NCBI RefSeq assembly: GCF_014042345.1
Contig: NZ_JACEZT010000005.1
Coordinates: 124,001 to 188,000, forward strand
From: Rugamonas brunnea
GTDB taxonomy: Bacteria; Pseudomonadota; Gammaproteobacteria; Burkholderiales; Burkholderiaceae_D
DNA: 64,000 nt
Direction of reading: 5' to 3'
Each line of letters starts with the position of its first letter. The first letter of the stretch is position 1. The translations under genes were made by a program, and so were the position numbers. Shown one piece after another: positions 14,869-25,328 of this stretch. The notes below the pieces were generated by a model. The model was not told the DNA's origin. It saw only the letters and a list, made by a program, of their open reading frames with translations, and made no database searches.

Positions 14869-16794
14869 TCACTTCTCCTGCTTGAGCGGCTTGTCCTTGT
14901 CGATCACTTCGCGGCAATCGCCCTTGATGATGGCGTTGTCGTAATTGGTCCAGCCATAGCTGTCCACGTAGCGCTTGTGCTGCTTGAAGCGGGCGTTGAC
15001 GAAGCTCCAGTCGAGCCGCTCGCCCGGGTAGTCGATGTCGCCCAGGTCCAGCAGCGTGTGGAACATGTTTTCCGTGGCCAGCCTGGCCTTGCGGTGGCGC
15101 AGCAGCTGGTGCACCTTTTCCGGGTAGCGGTCGCGGTACTGGTCGGAATACCAGACGAAGGCCGGGATGTGGAATTCAAACTGCGTGTTGTGGCCATGGA
15201 AGGCCAGGTTGCAGCTGCCGTCGTACAGGGTCTGGCCGTGGTCGGCCACGTACACCAGCGTGCTCAGTTGCCGCGTTTGCTTGAGGCTGGCGATGGCCTG
15301 CGACAGGAACCAGTCCGTGTAAAGTATCGAATTGTCGTAGCTGTTGTTGAGCTGCGGCTTGATCTTGGTGTCCGTGTAGACGGGTTTGTCGACTCCGAAC
15401 AGCGACGGCTGCCATTTGTCGAACGTTTTCGGGTAGCGCTGGCTGTAGTTCCAGTGGTTGCCCAGCGAGTGCAGCACGATCAGCTTTTTCGGCGCCGGGT
15501 CGGCGATGGCGCGCGCCAGCGGTTCCAGCAGCACGGCGTCGAAATTGGAGCGGTTGGTGAAGCCGCCCAGGTTGAGGAACTGGATCACGTCCGCCTCCTT
15601 GGCGAACACGGACACGGGCGTGTCGAACTGGCCGAACGACACCTGGTTCGACAGCCACCAGGTCTTGAAGCCGGCCTCCTTGTAGGCCGTCAGGAACGAT
15701 TTTTCCGAGAAGCCATCCTTGAGGCTTTGCATCGACGGCTTGCGCGAGATGATCACCGGCACCGACAGCCGCGTGGCCGAGACGGCCGTGATCACGTCCG
15801 GCAGCGACACCAGGTTGGTTTCGCGCTTGAGCAGCGGGTTGGTGTCGCGCGGATAGCCGTTCAGGCTCCAGCGGTCGTAGCGCGACGATTCGCCGATCAC
15901 CAGCACCACGATCTCCGGTTCCTGGCCCGGCGTGGCCTGGTGCGCCTGGAAGCGGAAGCTGCGGCTGCGCTCACCGAGCTCGGCCAGGTAGCGGCGCTCT
16001 TTCCAGAAGTCGGCGAAGCGCGCGGCCAGGCCGAACGGCCAGCTGGCCGTGAACGCGTCGCCATCCACCGGCGAGCGGGCCCAGTAGGGCAGGGCGGCCA
16101 GCTTCCAGCCCAGGTGGCCGGCCGCCGGCACGGCCGGCAGCGAGGGGCTGCTATCCTCGTCCGCATCCTCCTCCTCGTCGTCGCTGGCGCCGTCGCCAAA
16201 GCCGGACGCGGCCACGCTGCCCGAAGCGGCATGGGCGGCCGATGCGGCGGCGGACGGGGCCGGCCGGGCGGCCTTGGCGGACGCCGACGGCTTGGCCTGG
16301 ATGCCGAATTCATAACCCCAGCCACCCACGCCGCCCAGCACCAGCAGGGCCGCCAGCGCTCCCTGGCGGCCGCGGCCGGTGAATTCCAGCGCCCGGTAGC
16401 GCACGGCCACCACCTGGGCCAGCAGCCACCAGGCCAGCACGGCGGCCATGGCGCCGCCCAGCAGCCATACCTTCTGGCCCAGGAATTCCATCGCCTCGCG
16501 CGGGCTGGTTTCGGCGATGATGCCCAGGTGGTGGGTGGAAATGCCCTGGCCGTAGAACACGAACAGGTAGATCTCGGCCGGCAGCGCGACGAAGGCGGGC
16601 AGCAGCAGCCAGTGGAACCAGGCCGGGCGCTTGAACACGGCCCAGGCCGCGAGCCAGCCCAGCGCCTCGACGGCCGCGATCTGCCAGGCTTGCTCCACCG
16701 GTTTGCCCAGCAGCCACGGCACATAGGGCACGGCCGACAGCAGCAGGTAGGTGGCGAGCAGGAACAGGTTGGCGGGGCGCAACAGGGCTGACAT
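14869..16794 (-). CDS. Phosphoethanolamine transferase-like membrane enzyme (sulfatase fold)
   Basis: 641 aa. About five TM helices in the first 165 residues, a low-complexity periplasmic linker rich in Ala/Ser and then acidic (DDEEEDADEDSS near 205-220), and a C-terminal alkaline-phosphatase-like domain (about 290-620). Conserved family pieces are VLVIGESSRYDRWSLNGYPR, VSATRLSVPV with the probable nucleophilic Thr, HSLGNHWNYSQRYP and VADHGQTLYD. Relatives transfer phosphoethanolamine to lipid A, core sugars or glycans. The Cys residues that flank the active-site Thr in EptA are absent, so the acceptor is uncertain. Monocistronic and divergent from the str operon. Confidence 0.85.
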   Translation of the reverse strand: MSALLRPANLFLLATYLLLSAVPYVPWLLGKPVEQAWQIAAVEALGWLAAWAVFKRPAWFHWLLLPAFVALPAEIYLFVFYGQGISTHHLGIIAETSPREAMEFLGQKVWLLGGAMAAVLAWWLLAQVVAVRYRALEFTGRGRQGALAALLVLGGVGGWGYEFGIQAKPSASAKAARPAPSAAASAAHAASGSVAASGFGDGASDDEEEDADEDSSPSLPAVPAAGHLGWKLAALPYWARSPVDGDAFTASWPFGLAARFADFWKERRYLAELGERSRSFRFQAHQATPGQEPEIVVLVIGESSRYDRWSLNGYPRDTNPLLKRETNLVSLPDVITAVSATRLSVPVIISRKPSMQSLKDGFSEKSFLTAYKEAGFKTWWLSNQVSFGQFDTPVSVFAKEADVIQFLNLGGFTNRSNFDAVLLEPLARAIADPAPKKLIVLHSLGNHWNYSQRYPKTFDKWQPSLFGVDKPVYTDTKIKPQLNNSYDNSILYTDWFLSQAIASLKQTRQLSTLVYVADHGQTLYDGSCNLAFHGHNTQFEFHIPAFVWYSDQYRDRYPEKVHQLLRHRKARLATENMFHTLLDLGDIDYPGERLDWSFVNARFKQHKRYVDSYGWTNYDNAIIKGDCREVIDKDKPLKQEK

Positions 16795-17108
16795 AAAGGC
16801 GGGGGCGGAAAAAAATGTCTGCTATTATCAAGTGTTTCCCGATCATACAGCTAGTTTTTACTGGCCCGGCGCGCGCAGAGCGCGTGGCGCGCACACGCCG
16901 CCCTTGCCGCGAAATAGATTGACTGGCCCCAAGACCACGTCTATACTCGCGAGTTCTCAATTTATTCTGCACATCGTATACGCTTTTGTAGCCGCTCCCG
17001 CGCGAGTGGCTTTTCGCGCCTCCGCTGTCGGTGTAGAAAGGGACTCAGTTTTCGCCCCCGGGCAACTGCCCGGGTTATCAACGTTGTAACTTTGTTGGAT
17101 TTAGAACG
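16795..17108. other. Divergent intergenic region before rpsL
   Basis: 314 bp without a gene, between the phosphoethanolamine transferase-like gene and rpsL. It contains the strong str promoter (16919-16947) and a long rpsL leader of about 155 nt. The leader includes GCCCGGGCAACTGCCCGGGTT (in two parts at about 17056-17076), a stem that could be a regulatory structure. No rpoB or rpoC genes lie upstream. Confidence 0.6.
16919..16947 (+). promoter_or_regulatory. str operon promoter (sigma-70, GC-rich discriminator)
   Basis: TTGACT (16919-16924), a 17-nt spacer and TATACT (16942-16947), followed by a CGCGAG discriminator. GC-rich discriminators are typical of promoters inhibited by ppGpp and DksA, such as those of ribosomal genes; that regulation is inferred. 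Confidence 0.75.
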
Positions 17109-17492
17109 ATGCCAACCATCAATCAACTGATTCGCAACCCACGCGTCGCTTCGACCGTGAAGAGCAAGTCGCCGGCGCTGGAAAACAGCCCGCAAAAACG
17201 TGGCGTTTGCACCCGTGTGTACACCACCACTCCTAAGAAGCCTAACTCGGCTTTGCGTAAGGTCGCCAAAGTGCGTCTGACCAACGGTTTCGAAGTCATT
17301 TCGTACATCGGCGGTGAAGGCCACAACCTGCAAGAGCACAGCGTTGTGCTGCTGCGCGGCGGTCGTGTCAAAGACTTGCCAGGTGTGCGTTACCACATGG
17401 TCCGCGGCGCGTTGGATACCCAAGGCGTGAAAGACCGTAAACAAGCCCGCTCGAAGTACGGTACCAAGCGTGCCAAGGCCGGTAAGAAGTAA
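17109..17492 (+). CDS. rpsL: 30S ribosomal protein S12
   Basis: 127 aa, close to the normal length. S12 sits at the decoding centre of the 30S subunit and affects accuracy. It is recognised from [30 protein letters not shown] (the lysine of KPNSALRK is the classic streptomycin-resistance position and is wild type here) and GVRYHMVRG. First gene of the str operon, with a long leader after the promoter at 16919. It ends 145 nt before rpsG, a gap of the kind where S7 binds in E. coli. Confidence 0.99.
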   Translation: MPTINQLIRNPRVASTVKSKSPALENSPQKRGVCTRVYTTTPKKPNSALRKVAKVRLTNGFEVISYIGGEGHNLQEHSVVLLRGGRVKDLPGVRYHMVRGALDTQGVKDRKQARSKYGTKRAKAGKK

Positions 17493-17637
17493 TACCCCAA
17501 GTTTCGCTCAGTGGCAGTAAGAGCTAAGTGAATGTAATCGACCGCAACGGGTCGAGTAAGTGGATGGCTATGATGGCCTTCCGTGAGAGTGCGAACCCAT
17601 ATCTGCGCACCTCAACTGAAGATTGAAAGGAATTGAT
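17493..17637 (+). promoter_or_regulatory. rpsL-rpsG intercistronic region (possible S7 autoregulatory site)
   Basis: 145 nt between rpsL and rpsG. It has a small stem CGACC/GGTCG (about 17539-17553) and AAAGGAATTG as the rpsG ribosome binding site. In E. coli, S7 represses the str operon by binding the rpsL-rpsG gap; position and size fit, but I cannot verify the S7-binding fold by eye. Confidence 0.35.
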
Positions 17638-18108
17638 ATGCCACGTCGTCGTGAAGTACCCAAGCGCGAAATCTTGCCAGATCCTAAATTCGGCAACACG
17701 GATGTCGCCAAGTTCGTTAACGTGCTGATGCTGTCCGGTAAAAAATCGGTCGCTGAAAACATCATCTACGGTGCCTTCGAGCACATCGCCGCCAAGTCGG
17801 GCAAAGACCCGCTGGAAGTGTTCGCCACCGCCATCAACAACGCCAAGCCGCTGGTTGAGGTGAAATCCCGCCGCGTCGGCGGCGCCAACTACCAGGTGCC
17901 AGTCGAAGTGCGTCCAGTGCGCCGTATGGCCCTGTCGATGCGCTGGCTGCGTGAAGCTGCCAACAAGCGCAGCGAGAAGTCCATGCCACAGCGCCTGGGC
18001 GGCGAGCTGATGGAAGCGGCTGAAGGCCGCGGCGGTGCGATGAAGAAGCGCGATGAAGTGCACCGCATGGCAGAAGCGAACAAGGCGTTCTCGCACTTCC
18101 GCTTCTAA
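17638..18108 (+). CDS. rpsG: 30S ribosomal protein S7
   Basis: 156 aa, standard length. S7 nucleates assembly of the 30S head and binds the 3' major domain of 16S rRNA. It is recognised from [35 protein letters not shown] and [20 protein letters not shown]. The start at 17638 has AAAGGAATTG upstream; an in-frame ATG at 17623 would add five non-conserved residues. It is followed by a hairpin-containing gap before fusA. Confidence 0.99.
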   Translation: MPRRREVPKREILPDPKFGNTDVAKFVNVLMLSGKKSVAENIIYGAFEHIAAKSGKDPLEVFATAINNAKPLVEVKSRRVGGANYQVPVEVRPVRRMALSMRWLREAANKRSEKSMPQRLGGELMEAAEGRGGAMKKRDEVHRMAEANKAFSHFRF

Positions 18109-18116
18109 TAAAACCG

Positions 18117-18138
18117 GCCGGACCCTGTGCGGTCCGGC
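18117..18138 (+). terminator. Hairpin after rpsG (weak terminator or processing site)
   Basis: GCCGGACC (18117-18124) and GGTCCGGC (18131-18138) form a perfect 8-bp stem with a 6-nt loop, followed by TGTTATCTGTTGTT. The U-tract is interrupted, so partial termination or mRNA processing is more likely than full termination. Confidence 0.5.
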
Positions 18139-18168
18139 TGTTATCTGTTGTTCGAGGCCGGGCTCATT

Positions 18169-18184
18169 TTTTTTAGCTAAAAAA
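18169..18184. repeat. AT-rich palindrome upstream of fusA
   Basis: A perfect 16-bp palindrome with six Ts, AGCT and six As, 40 bp before the fusA start in DNA that is otherwise GC-rich. It could form an mRNA stem or act as an AT-rich DNA element. Confidence 0.6.
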
Positions 18185-18224
18185 TGGTGCTCGGTTTTGT
18201 CCATTCAAAGATTTAGGATTAATT

Positions 18225-20330
18225 ATGGCCCGCAAGACCCCCATTGAGCGCTACCGCAACATCGGTATTTCCGCTCACATCGACGCAGGTAAGACCACCA
18301 CCACCGAGCGCGTGCTGTTCTACACCGGCGTGAACCACAAGATTGGCGAAGTGCACGACGGCGCCGCCACCATGGACTGGATGGAGCAGGAACAAGAGCG
18401 CGGTATCACCATTACCTCCGCGGCGACCACCTGCTTCTGGAAAGGCATGGCCAACAACTTCCCAGAACACCACATCAACATCATCGACACCCCGGGCCAC
18501 GTCGACTTCACCATCGAGGTGGAGCGTTCGATGCGCGTGCTGGACGGCGCTTGCATGGTTTACTGCGCCGTGGGCGGCGTGCAGCCACAGTCGGAAACCG
18601 TGTGGCGTCAGGCTAACAAGTACAAAGTGCCACGTCTGGCCTTCGTCAACAAGATGGACCGTACCGGCGCCAACTTCTTCAAGGTCTACGACCAGATGCG
18701 CGCGCGCCTGAAGGCCAACCCTGTCCTGATCCAGATCCCGATCGGCGCCGAAGAAAACTTCAAGGGCGTGATCGACCTGGTCAAGATGAAGGCCATCATC
18801 TGGGACGACGCTTCCCAGGGCATGAAGTTCGACTACGTGGACATCCCTGCCGAGCTGGCCGATTCGGCCGCCGAATGGCGCGAGAAGATGGTCGAAGCCG
18901 CCGCTGAAGCCAGCGAAGAGCTGATGAACAAGTACCTGGAAGAGGGCGACCTGTCCGAAGCCGACATCAAGAAAGCACTGCGCGAGCGTACCATCGCTTC
19001 CGAGATCGTGCCGATGATGTGCGGTACCGCGTTCAAGAACAAGGGCGTGCAAGCCATGCTGGACGCCGTGATCGAGTTCCTGCCATCGCCAGTGGACATC
19101 GCCGCTGTGTCGGGCACCGACGAGCACGAAGAGCCAGCCACCCGTAAAGCGGCTGACGACGAGAAGTTCTCGGCTCTGGCCTTCAAGATCATGACCGACC
19201 CGTTCGTCGGCCAGCTGGCCTTCTTCCGCGTGTACTCGGGCGTGATCAACGCCGGCGACACCGTCTACAACTCGGTCAAGGGCCGCAAGGAACGCCTGGG
19301 CCGTATTCTGCAGATGCATGCTAACCAGCGCGAAGAGATCAAAGAAGTGCGCGCCGGCGACATCGCCGCTGCCGTGGGCCTGAAGGACGTGACCACCGGT
19401 GAAACCCTGTGCGATCCAGCCTCCATCATCACGCTGGAAAAGATGGTGTTCCCTGAGCCTGTGATTCAGCAGGCCGTCGAGCCTAAGACCAAGGCTGACC
19501 AGGAAAAGATGGGCCTGGCCCTGAACCGCCTGGCACAGGAAGATCCTTCGTTCCGCGTGAAGACCGATGAAGAATCGGGCCAGACCATCATCGGTGGTAT
19601 GGGCGAGCTGCACCTGGAAATTATCGTCGACCGTATGAAGCGCGAATTCGGCGTGGAAGCGACCGTCGGCAAGCCACAAGTGGCGTACCGCGAAACGATC
19701 CGCAAGTCGGTGTCGGACGTGGAAGGCAAGTTCGTCAAGCAGTCCGGTGGTCGCGGCCAGTACGGCCACGCCGTGCTGACGGTCGAACCGCAGGAACAAG
19801 GCAAGGGCTTCGAGTTCGTCGACGCCATCAAGGGCGGTGTGGTTCCTCGCGAATACATCCCTGCGGTGGAAAAAGGCGTGCGCGAAACGCTGCAGAACGG
19901 TGTTCTGGCCGGCTACCCAGTGGTTGACGTGAAAGTCACGCTGACCTTCGGTTCGTACCACGATGTGGACTCGAACGAAAACGCGTTCCGCATGGCCGGT
20001 TCGATGGCGTTCAAGGAAGGCTGCAAGCGCGCCAACCCCGTCATCCTGGAGCCAATGATGGCCGTGGAAGTGGAAACGCCGGAAGACTACGCCGGTACCG
20101 TGATGGGCGACCTGTCGTCCCGCCGCGGTATGGTGCAGGGCATGGACGAAATCCCAGGCGGCGGCGGCAAGATCATCAAAGCCGAAGTGCCGCTGTCGGA
20201 AATGTTTGGTTACTCGACCACCCTGCGTTCCGCAACGCAAGGCCGTGCGACCTACACGATGGAATTCAAGCACTACTCCGAAGCGCCTAAGCATGTGATC
20301 GACGCGATCGTCACCGCGAAAGCCAAGTAA
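18225..20330 (+). CDS. fusA: Elongation factor G
   Basis: 701 aa, full-length GTPase that drives ribosomal translocation and, with RRF, recycling. The GTP-binding motifs are intact: [12 protein letters not shown] (P-loop), DTPGHVDFT (G3) and NKMDRTGA (G4), followed by domains II-V, with [10 protein letters not shown] in domain III and [16 protein letters not shown] in domain IV. The start ATG is preceded by AGGATTA. It lies between rpsG and tuf in the usual str order. Proline codons are mostly CCA and CCT, unlike flanking non-ribosomal genes. Confidence 0.99.
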   Translation: MARKTPIERYRNIGISAHIDAGKTTTTERVLFYTGVNHKIGEVHDGAATMDWMEQEQERGITITSAATTCFWKGMANNFPEHHINIIDTPGHVDFTIEVERSMRVLDGACMVYCAVGGVQPQSETVWRQANKYKVPRLAFVNKMDRTGANFFKVYDQMRARLKANPVLIQIPIGAEENFKGVIDLVKMKAIIWDDASQGMKFDYVDIPAELADSAAEWREKMVEAAAEASEELMNKYLEEGDLSEADIKKALRERTIASEIVPMMCGTAFKNKGVQAMLDAVIEFLPSPVDIAAVSGTDEHEEPATRKAADDEKFSALAFKIMTDPFVGQLAFFRVYSGVINAGDTVYNSVKGRKERLGRILQMHANQREEIKEVRAGDIAAAVGLKDVTTGETLCDPASIITLEKMVFPEPVIQQAVEPKTKADQEKMGLALNRLAQEDPSFRVKTDEESGQTIIGGMGELHLEIIVDRMKREFGVEATVGKPQVAYRETIRKSVSDVEGKFVKQSGGRGQYGHAVLTVEPQEQGKGFEFVDAIKGGVVPREYIPAVEKGVRETLQNGVLAGYPVVDVKVTLTFGSYHDVDSNENAFRMAGSMAFKEGCKRANPVILEPMMAVEVETPEDYAGTVMGDLSSRRGMVQGMDEIPGGGGKIIKAEVPLSEMFGYSTTLRSATQGRATYTMEFKHYSEAPKHVIDAIVTAKAK

Positions 20331-20345
20331 TTTTAAAAATTGGGC

Positions 20346-20366
20346 GGCCGGGGAGATCCTCCGGCC
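20346..20366 (+). terminator. fusA-tuf intercistronic hairpin
   Basis: GGCCGGGGAG (20346-20355) and CTCCGGCC (20359-20366) pair with one bulged G, followed by CCCTTT. A modest hairpin that may attenuate read-through into tuf or mark a processing site. Confidence 0.4.
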
Positions 20367-20397
20367 CCTTTAACACATTGTTTTAAGGAAGAATAAA

Positions 20398-21588
<1,191 letters not shown>

Positions 21589-21609
21589 TTTTTAAGCGTT
21601 GACGTCTAG

Positions 21610-21640
21610 GGGCCGACAAGGTGTGTTACCATGTCGGCCC
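21610..21640 (+). terminator. Hairpin after tuf
   Basis: GGGCCGACA (21610-21618) and TGTCGGCCC (21632-21640) form a perfect 9-bp stem with a 13-nt loop, followed by only two Ts. Possible terminator or stabiliser of the very abundant tuf mRNA; rpsJ begins 73 nt further on. Confidence 0.5.
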
Positions 21641-21713
21641 TTGCAGTACCCACCGTTCTTTTTAAAATTGCTGGCGCTACAAAGTTGCCAGTTCGCTCTT
21701 TGAAGGAATTACC

Positions 21714-22031
21714 ATGTCCGTTACCAATCAAAAGATCCGTATCCGCCTGAAGGCCTTCGACTACAAGTTGATCGACCAGTCCGCCCTGGAAATCGTGGAC
21801 ACCGCCAAGCGCACCGGCGCCGTGGTCAAGGGCCCAGTCCCTCTGCCTACCCGCATCCAGCGTTTCGACGTGCTGCGTTCGCCACACGTGAACAAGACCT
21901 CGCGCGACCAGTTCGAAATCCGCACCCACCAGCGCCTGATGGACATCGTCGATCCTACCGACAAGACCGTTGACGCCCTGATGAAGCTGGACCTGCCAGC
22001 TGGCGTGGACGTCGAAATCAAACTGCAGTAA
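21714..22031 (+). CDS. rpsJ: 30S ribosomal protein S10 (NusE)
   Basis: 105 aa. Ribosomal protein of the 30S head and, as NusE, part of antitermination complexes and the NusG link between RNA polymerase and the ribosome. It is recognised from [29 protein letters not shown] and [25 protein letters not shown] precedes the ATG. Unlike in E. coli it is not the head of one uninterrupted S10 operon: a strong hairpin (22071-22103) and a promoter (22164-22192) separate it from rplC. Confidence 0.99.
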   Translation: MSVTNQKIRIRLKAFDYKLIDQSALEIVDTAKRTGAVVKGPVPLPTRIQRFDVLRSPHVNKTSRDQFEIRTHQRLMDIVDPTDKTVDALMKLDLPAGVDVEIKLQ

Positions 22032-22070
22032 TCGCTGCCAGGCCGGCGGGGTGTCCCGCCAGCCGCTCCG

Positions 22071-22108
22071 GGCCGGCCTCTCCGCATTGCGGACAGGCCG
22101 GCCTTGTT
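22071..22108 (+). terminator. Rho-independent-type terminator after rpsJ
   Basis: A 15-bp stem with one mismatch (22071-22085 with 22089-22103) and an ATT loop, followed by TTGTT. The strong GC stem suggests that most transcription from the tuf side ends here. Confidence 0.7.
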
Positions 22109-22163
22109 CATGGCGGGCCGGCCGGCGCCGTGCCGGAAAGCTGACATACCCCGTATTTAGTTG

Positions 22164-22192
22164 TTGCGTCAAGACCCAAATGACGCTACACT
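22164..22192 (+). promoter_or_regulatory. Predicted promoter of the rplC-rpsQ operon
   Basis: TTGCGT (22164-22169), a 17-nt spacer and TACACT (22187-22192), placed just after the terminator and about 95 nt upstream of rplC. The leader that follows has a stem CCCGCC/GGTGGG (about 22257-22276) directly before the GGAG ribosome binding site, so leader control (for example by L4, as in E. coli) is possible but unproven. Confidence 0.65.
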
Positions 22193-22286
22193 AGCCGGCT
22201 TCGGTATGGATTCGCCTTTTTCTGGTCCGTACTAATTTTGTAGTTCAACAAAGCCCCGCCCAATCGTAGGTGGGAATGGAGAAAAA

Positions 22287-22943
22287 ATGAGCCTTGGCCT
22301 CCTCGGTCGCAAGGTTGGTATGATGCGTATCTTCACCGATGACGGGGATTCGATCCCAGTCACCGTGTTGGACGTTTCGAACAACCGTGTTGCGCAAATC
22401 AAAACGCCTGAAACGGATGGTTATTCCGCAGTTCAGGTTGCATTCGGTCAACGTCGCGCTTCCCGCGTGACCAAAGCCGTCGCTGGTCACCACGCTAAAG
22501 CAGGTGTTGAAGCCGGTACTCTGTTGAAAGAGTTCCGCGTGGACGCCGCTAAAGCTGCCGAACTGAAAGCTGGCGACGTCGTTGCCGCTTCCCTGTTCGA
22601 AGTCGGTCAGAAGATCGACGTGCAGGGCGTGACGATCGGTAAAGGTTACGCCGGTACCATCAAGCGTCACCACTTCGCCTCGGGCCGTCAGACCCACGGT
22701 AACTCCCGTTCGCACAATGTTCCAGGTTCCATCGGTATGGCGCAGGATCCAGGCCGCGTGTTCCCAGGTAAGCGCATGACCGGTCACCTCGGTGACGTCA
22801 ACCGCACCATCCAGAACCTCGAAATCGCCCGTATCGACGCCGACCGCCAGCTGCTGCTGGTCAAGGGTGCCGTACCTGGCGCGAAAAATGGCCAGGTTGT
22901 CGTGTCGCCTGCCGTTAAAGTTAAAGCAAAGAAGGGAGCTTAA
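22287..22943 (+). CDS. rplC: 50S ribosomal protein L3
   Basis: 218 aa, normal length. An early-assembly 50S protein near the peptidyl transferase centre. It is recognised from [52 protein letters not shown] and [14 protein letters not shown]; the Gln in GMAQDP is the residue methylated by PrmB in relatives. First gene after the internal promoter at 22164-22192. GGAG lies upstream of the ATG. rplD starts 3 nt after the stop. Confidence 0.99.
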   Translation: MSLGLLGRKVGMMRIFTDDGDSIPVTVLDVSNNRVAQIKTPETDGYSAVQVAFGQRRASRVTKAVAGHHAKAGVEAGTLLKEFRVDAAKAAELKAGDVVAASLFEVGQKIDVQGVTIGKGYAGTIKRHHFASGRQTHGNSRSHNVPGSIGMAQDPGRVFPGKRMTGHLGDVNRTIQNLEIARIDADRQLLLVKGAVPGAKNGQVVVSPAVKVKAKKGA

Positions 22944-22946
22944 TCG

Positions 22947-23567
22947 ATGGAACTCAAGCTCTTGAACGCGCAAGGTCAAGCCGCCTCGAACGTAGCTGCC
23001 GCCGACACCGTCTTCGGCCGTGACTACAACGAAGCGCTGATCCACCAAGTGGTTGTGGCCTACCAGGCCAACGCTCGCAGCGGTAACCGCAAGCAGAAAG
23101 ACCGTGAAGAAGTTCACCACACGACCAAGAAGCCATGGCGCCAAAAAGGTACCGGCCGCGCTCGTGCTGGTATGTCGTCGTCGCCACTGTGGCGCGGCGG
23201 TGGTCGCATCTTCCCGAACTCGCCTGACGAGAACTTCACCCATAAAGTGAACAAGAAGATGTACCGCGCCGGTATCTGCTCGATCCTGTCGCAACTGGCC
23301 CGCGAAGACCGTCTGTCGGTCATCGAAGACCTGACGATCGAAGCACCGAAGACCAAGCTGCTGTCGCAAAAGCTGACCGGCATGGGTCTGGACTCCGTGC
23401 TGATCATCACCGACGCCGCCAACGAAAACCTGGAACTGGCTTCGCGCAACCTGCCGAACGTGCTGGTTGTGGAACCACGTCACGCAGACCCGATGTCCCT
23501 GGTGTTCTACAAGAAGATCCTGGTCACCAAAGCTGCACTGGCTAAGATTGAGGAGATGCTGGCATGA
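22947..23567 (+). CDS. rplD: 50S ribosomal protein L4
   Basis: 206 aa, normal length. L4 lines the exit tunnel and in E. coli represses its own operon through the S10 leader. It is recognised from [25 protein letters not shown], the exit-tunnel loop region [25 protein letters not shown] and the C-terminal Rossmann-like part. Its TGA overlaps the rplW start (ATGA at 23564-23567), implying translational coupling. Whether L4 controls this split operon is not known. Confidence 0.99.
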   Translation: MELKLLNAQGQAASNVAAADTVFGRDYNEALIHQVVVAYQANARSGNRKQKDREEVHHTTKKPWRQKGTGRARAGMSSSPLWRGGGRIFPNSPDENFTHKVNKKMYRAGICSILSQLAREDRLSVIEDLTIEAPKTKLLSQKLTGMGLDSVLIITDAANENLELASRNLPNVLVVEPRHADPMSLVFYKKILVTKAALAKIEEMLA

Positions 23568-23878
23568 GCGCAGTGAAATTTAGCGAAGAGCGCCTGATGA
23601 AGGTACTCGTGGCGCCCGTCATTTCCGAAAAAGCCACCATGGTGGCGGAGAAGAACGAACAGATCGTGTTCCGTGTCTCCCCGGATGCGACCAAGCCAGA
23701 AATCAAGGCCGCCGTTGAACTGCTGTTCAAGGTGGAAGTGGAATCGGTGCAGACCGTCAACCGCGAAGGTAAGCAGAAGCGCACCGGTGCCCGCATCGGC
23801 CGTCGCAACCATACCAAGCGCGCTTTCGTGTGCCTGAAGCCCGGCCAGGAAATCAATTTCTCCGAGGAGGCTAAATAA
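23564..23878 (+). CDS. rplW: 50S ribosomal protein L23
   Basis: 104 aa. L23 sits at the tunnel exit and is a docking site for trigger factor and SRP. It is recognised from [38 protein letters not shown] and [17 protein letters not shown]. It overlaps rplD by 4 nt at its start and rplB by 1 nt at its end (TAATG at 23876-23880). The upstream gene supplies the ribosome binding region. Confidence 0.99.
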   Translation: MSAVKFSEERLMKVLVAPVISEKATMVAEKNEQIVFRVSPDATKPEIKAAVELLFKVEVESVQTVNREGKQKRTGARIGRRNHTKRAFVCLKPGQEINFSEEAK

Positions 23879-24705
23879 TGGCACTCGTTAAGATGAAGCC
23901 AACCTCGCCAGGCCGTCGCGGCATGGTGAAGGTGGTCAACGCCGACCTGTACAAGGGTCGTCCGTTCGCCGCCCTGGTTGAGAAAAAATCCAAGACCGCC
24001 GGCCGTAACAACAACGGCCACATCACCACCCGCCACATTGGCGGTGGTCACAAGCAGCACTACCGTCTGGTCGACTTCAAGCGCCAGAAGGATGGCATTC
24101 CTGCGAAAGTGGAACGGATCGAATACGATCCTAACCGCACCGCGCACATTGCCCTGCTGTGCTACGCCGACGGCGAGCGCCAGTACATCATCGCCACCAA
24201 AGGCATGAGCGTCGGCGACACCGTGATGAACGGCGCGGAAGCCCCGATCAAGGCCGGTAACTGCCTGCCGATCCGCAACATCCCGGTCGGTACCATCATG
24301 AACTGCGTCGAAATGCTGCCAGGTAAGGGTGCCCAGATGGCCCGTACCGCCGGCGCCGGCGTCGTGCTGATGGCCCGCGAAGGCACCTACGCTCAAGTGC
24401 GTCTGCGCTCGGGTGAAGTGCGCCGCGTGCACATCGAGTGCCGTGCCACCGTGGGTGAAGTCGGCAACGCCGAACACAGCCTGCGCAAGATCGGTAAAGC
24501 CGGTGCCATGCGTTGGCGCGGTGTTCGTCCTACCGTCCGCGGTGTGGTCATGAACCCGATCGACCACCCGCACGGTGGTGGTGAAGGCCGCACTGCAGCG
24601 GGCCGTCACCCAGTGTCGCCATGGGGCCAGCAGACCAAGGGCAAGAAGACGCGCAGCAACAAGCGCACTTCGTCGATGATCGTCTCGCGCCGCGGCAAGA
24701 AATAA
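23878..24705 (+). CDS. rplB: 50S ribosomal protein L2
   Basis: 275 aa, normal length. L2 is needed for subunit association and peptidyl transfer. It is recognised from [41 protein letters not shown] and the C-terminal [20 protein letters not shown] loop, whose His is important in the peptidyl transferase region. The start overlaps the rplW stop. A GAGGAGGC ribosome binding site lies inside the end of rplW. Followed by rpsS after 9 nt. Confidence 0.99.
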   Translation: MALVKMKPTSPGRRGMVKVVNADLYKGRPFAALVEKKSKTAGRNNNGHITTRHIGGGHKQHYRLVDFKRQKDGIPAKVERIEYDPNRTAHIALLCYADGERQYIIATKGMSVGDTVMNGAEAPIKAGNCLPIRNIPVGTIMNCVEMLPGKGAQMARTAGAGVVLMAREGTYAQVRLRSGEVRRVHIECRATVGEVGNAEHSLRKIGKAGAMRWRGVRPTVRGVVMNPIDHPHGGGEGRTAAGRHPVSPWGQQTKGKKTRSNKRTSSMIVSRRGKK

Positions 24706-24714
24706 GGATAAATC

Positions 24715-24990
24715 ATGACTCGTTCATTGAAAAAAGGGCCGTTCTGTGACGCCCACCTGGTGAAGAAGGTCGAAGCCGCGCAAGCTGCCAAGGACAAGAA
24801 GCCAATCAAAACCTGGTCCCGTCGTTCGACCATCATGCCTGACTTCATCGGCCTGACGATCGCTGTGCACAACGGCAAGCTGCACGTGCCCGTGTATGTC
24901 TCCGAGAACATGGTTGGTCACAAGCTTGGCGAATTCGCGCTGACCCGCACGTTCAAGGGCCATGCCGCTGACAAGAAGGCGAAGAAATAA
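24715..24990 (+). CDS. rpsS: 30S ribosomal protein S19
   Basis: 91 aa, normal length. Forms the S13-S19 pair in the 30S head. It is recognised from [42 protein letters not shown] and [17 protein letters not shown]. It overlaps rplV by one base (TAATG at 24988-24992). Conserved S10-operon position. Confidence 0.99.
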   Translation: MTRSLKKGPFCDAHLVKKVEAAQAAKDKKPIKTWSRRSTIMPDFIGLTIAVHNGKLHVPVYVSENMVGHKLGEFALTRTFKGHAADKKAKK

Positions 24991-25319
24991 TGGAAACTAA
25001 AGCTATCCTCAAGGGTGTGCGCTTGTCGGATCAGAAAGGCCGCCTGGTGGCGGACATGATCCGCGGCAAGAAGGTTGACGCTGCGCTCAACATTCTGCAA
25101 TTCAGCCCGAAAAAAGGCGCGACCATCATCAAGAAAGTGCTGGAGTCCGCGATCGCGAACGCCGAGCACAACGATGGTGCCGACATCGACGAACTGTTCG
25201 TGAAAACGATCTACGTCGAAAAGGGCCCGATCCTGAAGCGCTTCACCGCGCGTGCAAAAGGTCGTGGCGATCGTATCTCGAAACAATCGTGTCACGTGTA
25301 CGTGACCGTCGGTAACTAA
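24990..25319 (+). CDS. rplV: 50S ribosomal protein L22
   Basis: 109 aa, normal length. Its beta-hairpin reaches the constriction of the exit tunnel with L4. It is recognised from [41 protein letters not shown] and the hairpin [19 protein letters not shown]; no obvious insertion of the macrolide-resistance type is visible there. It overlaps the rpsS stop by one base and is followed by rpsC after 9 nt. Confidence 0.99.
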   Translation: METKAILKGVRLSDQKGRLVADMIRGKKVDAALNILQFSPKKGATIIKKVLESAIANAEHNDGADIDELFVKTIYVEKGPILKRFTARAKGRGDRISKQSCHVYVTVGN

Positions 25320-25328
25320 GGAGCCACG

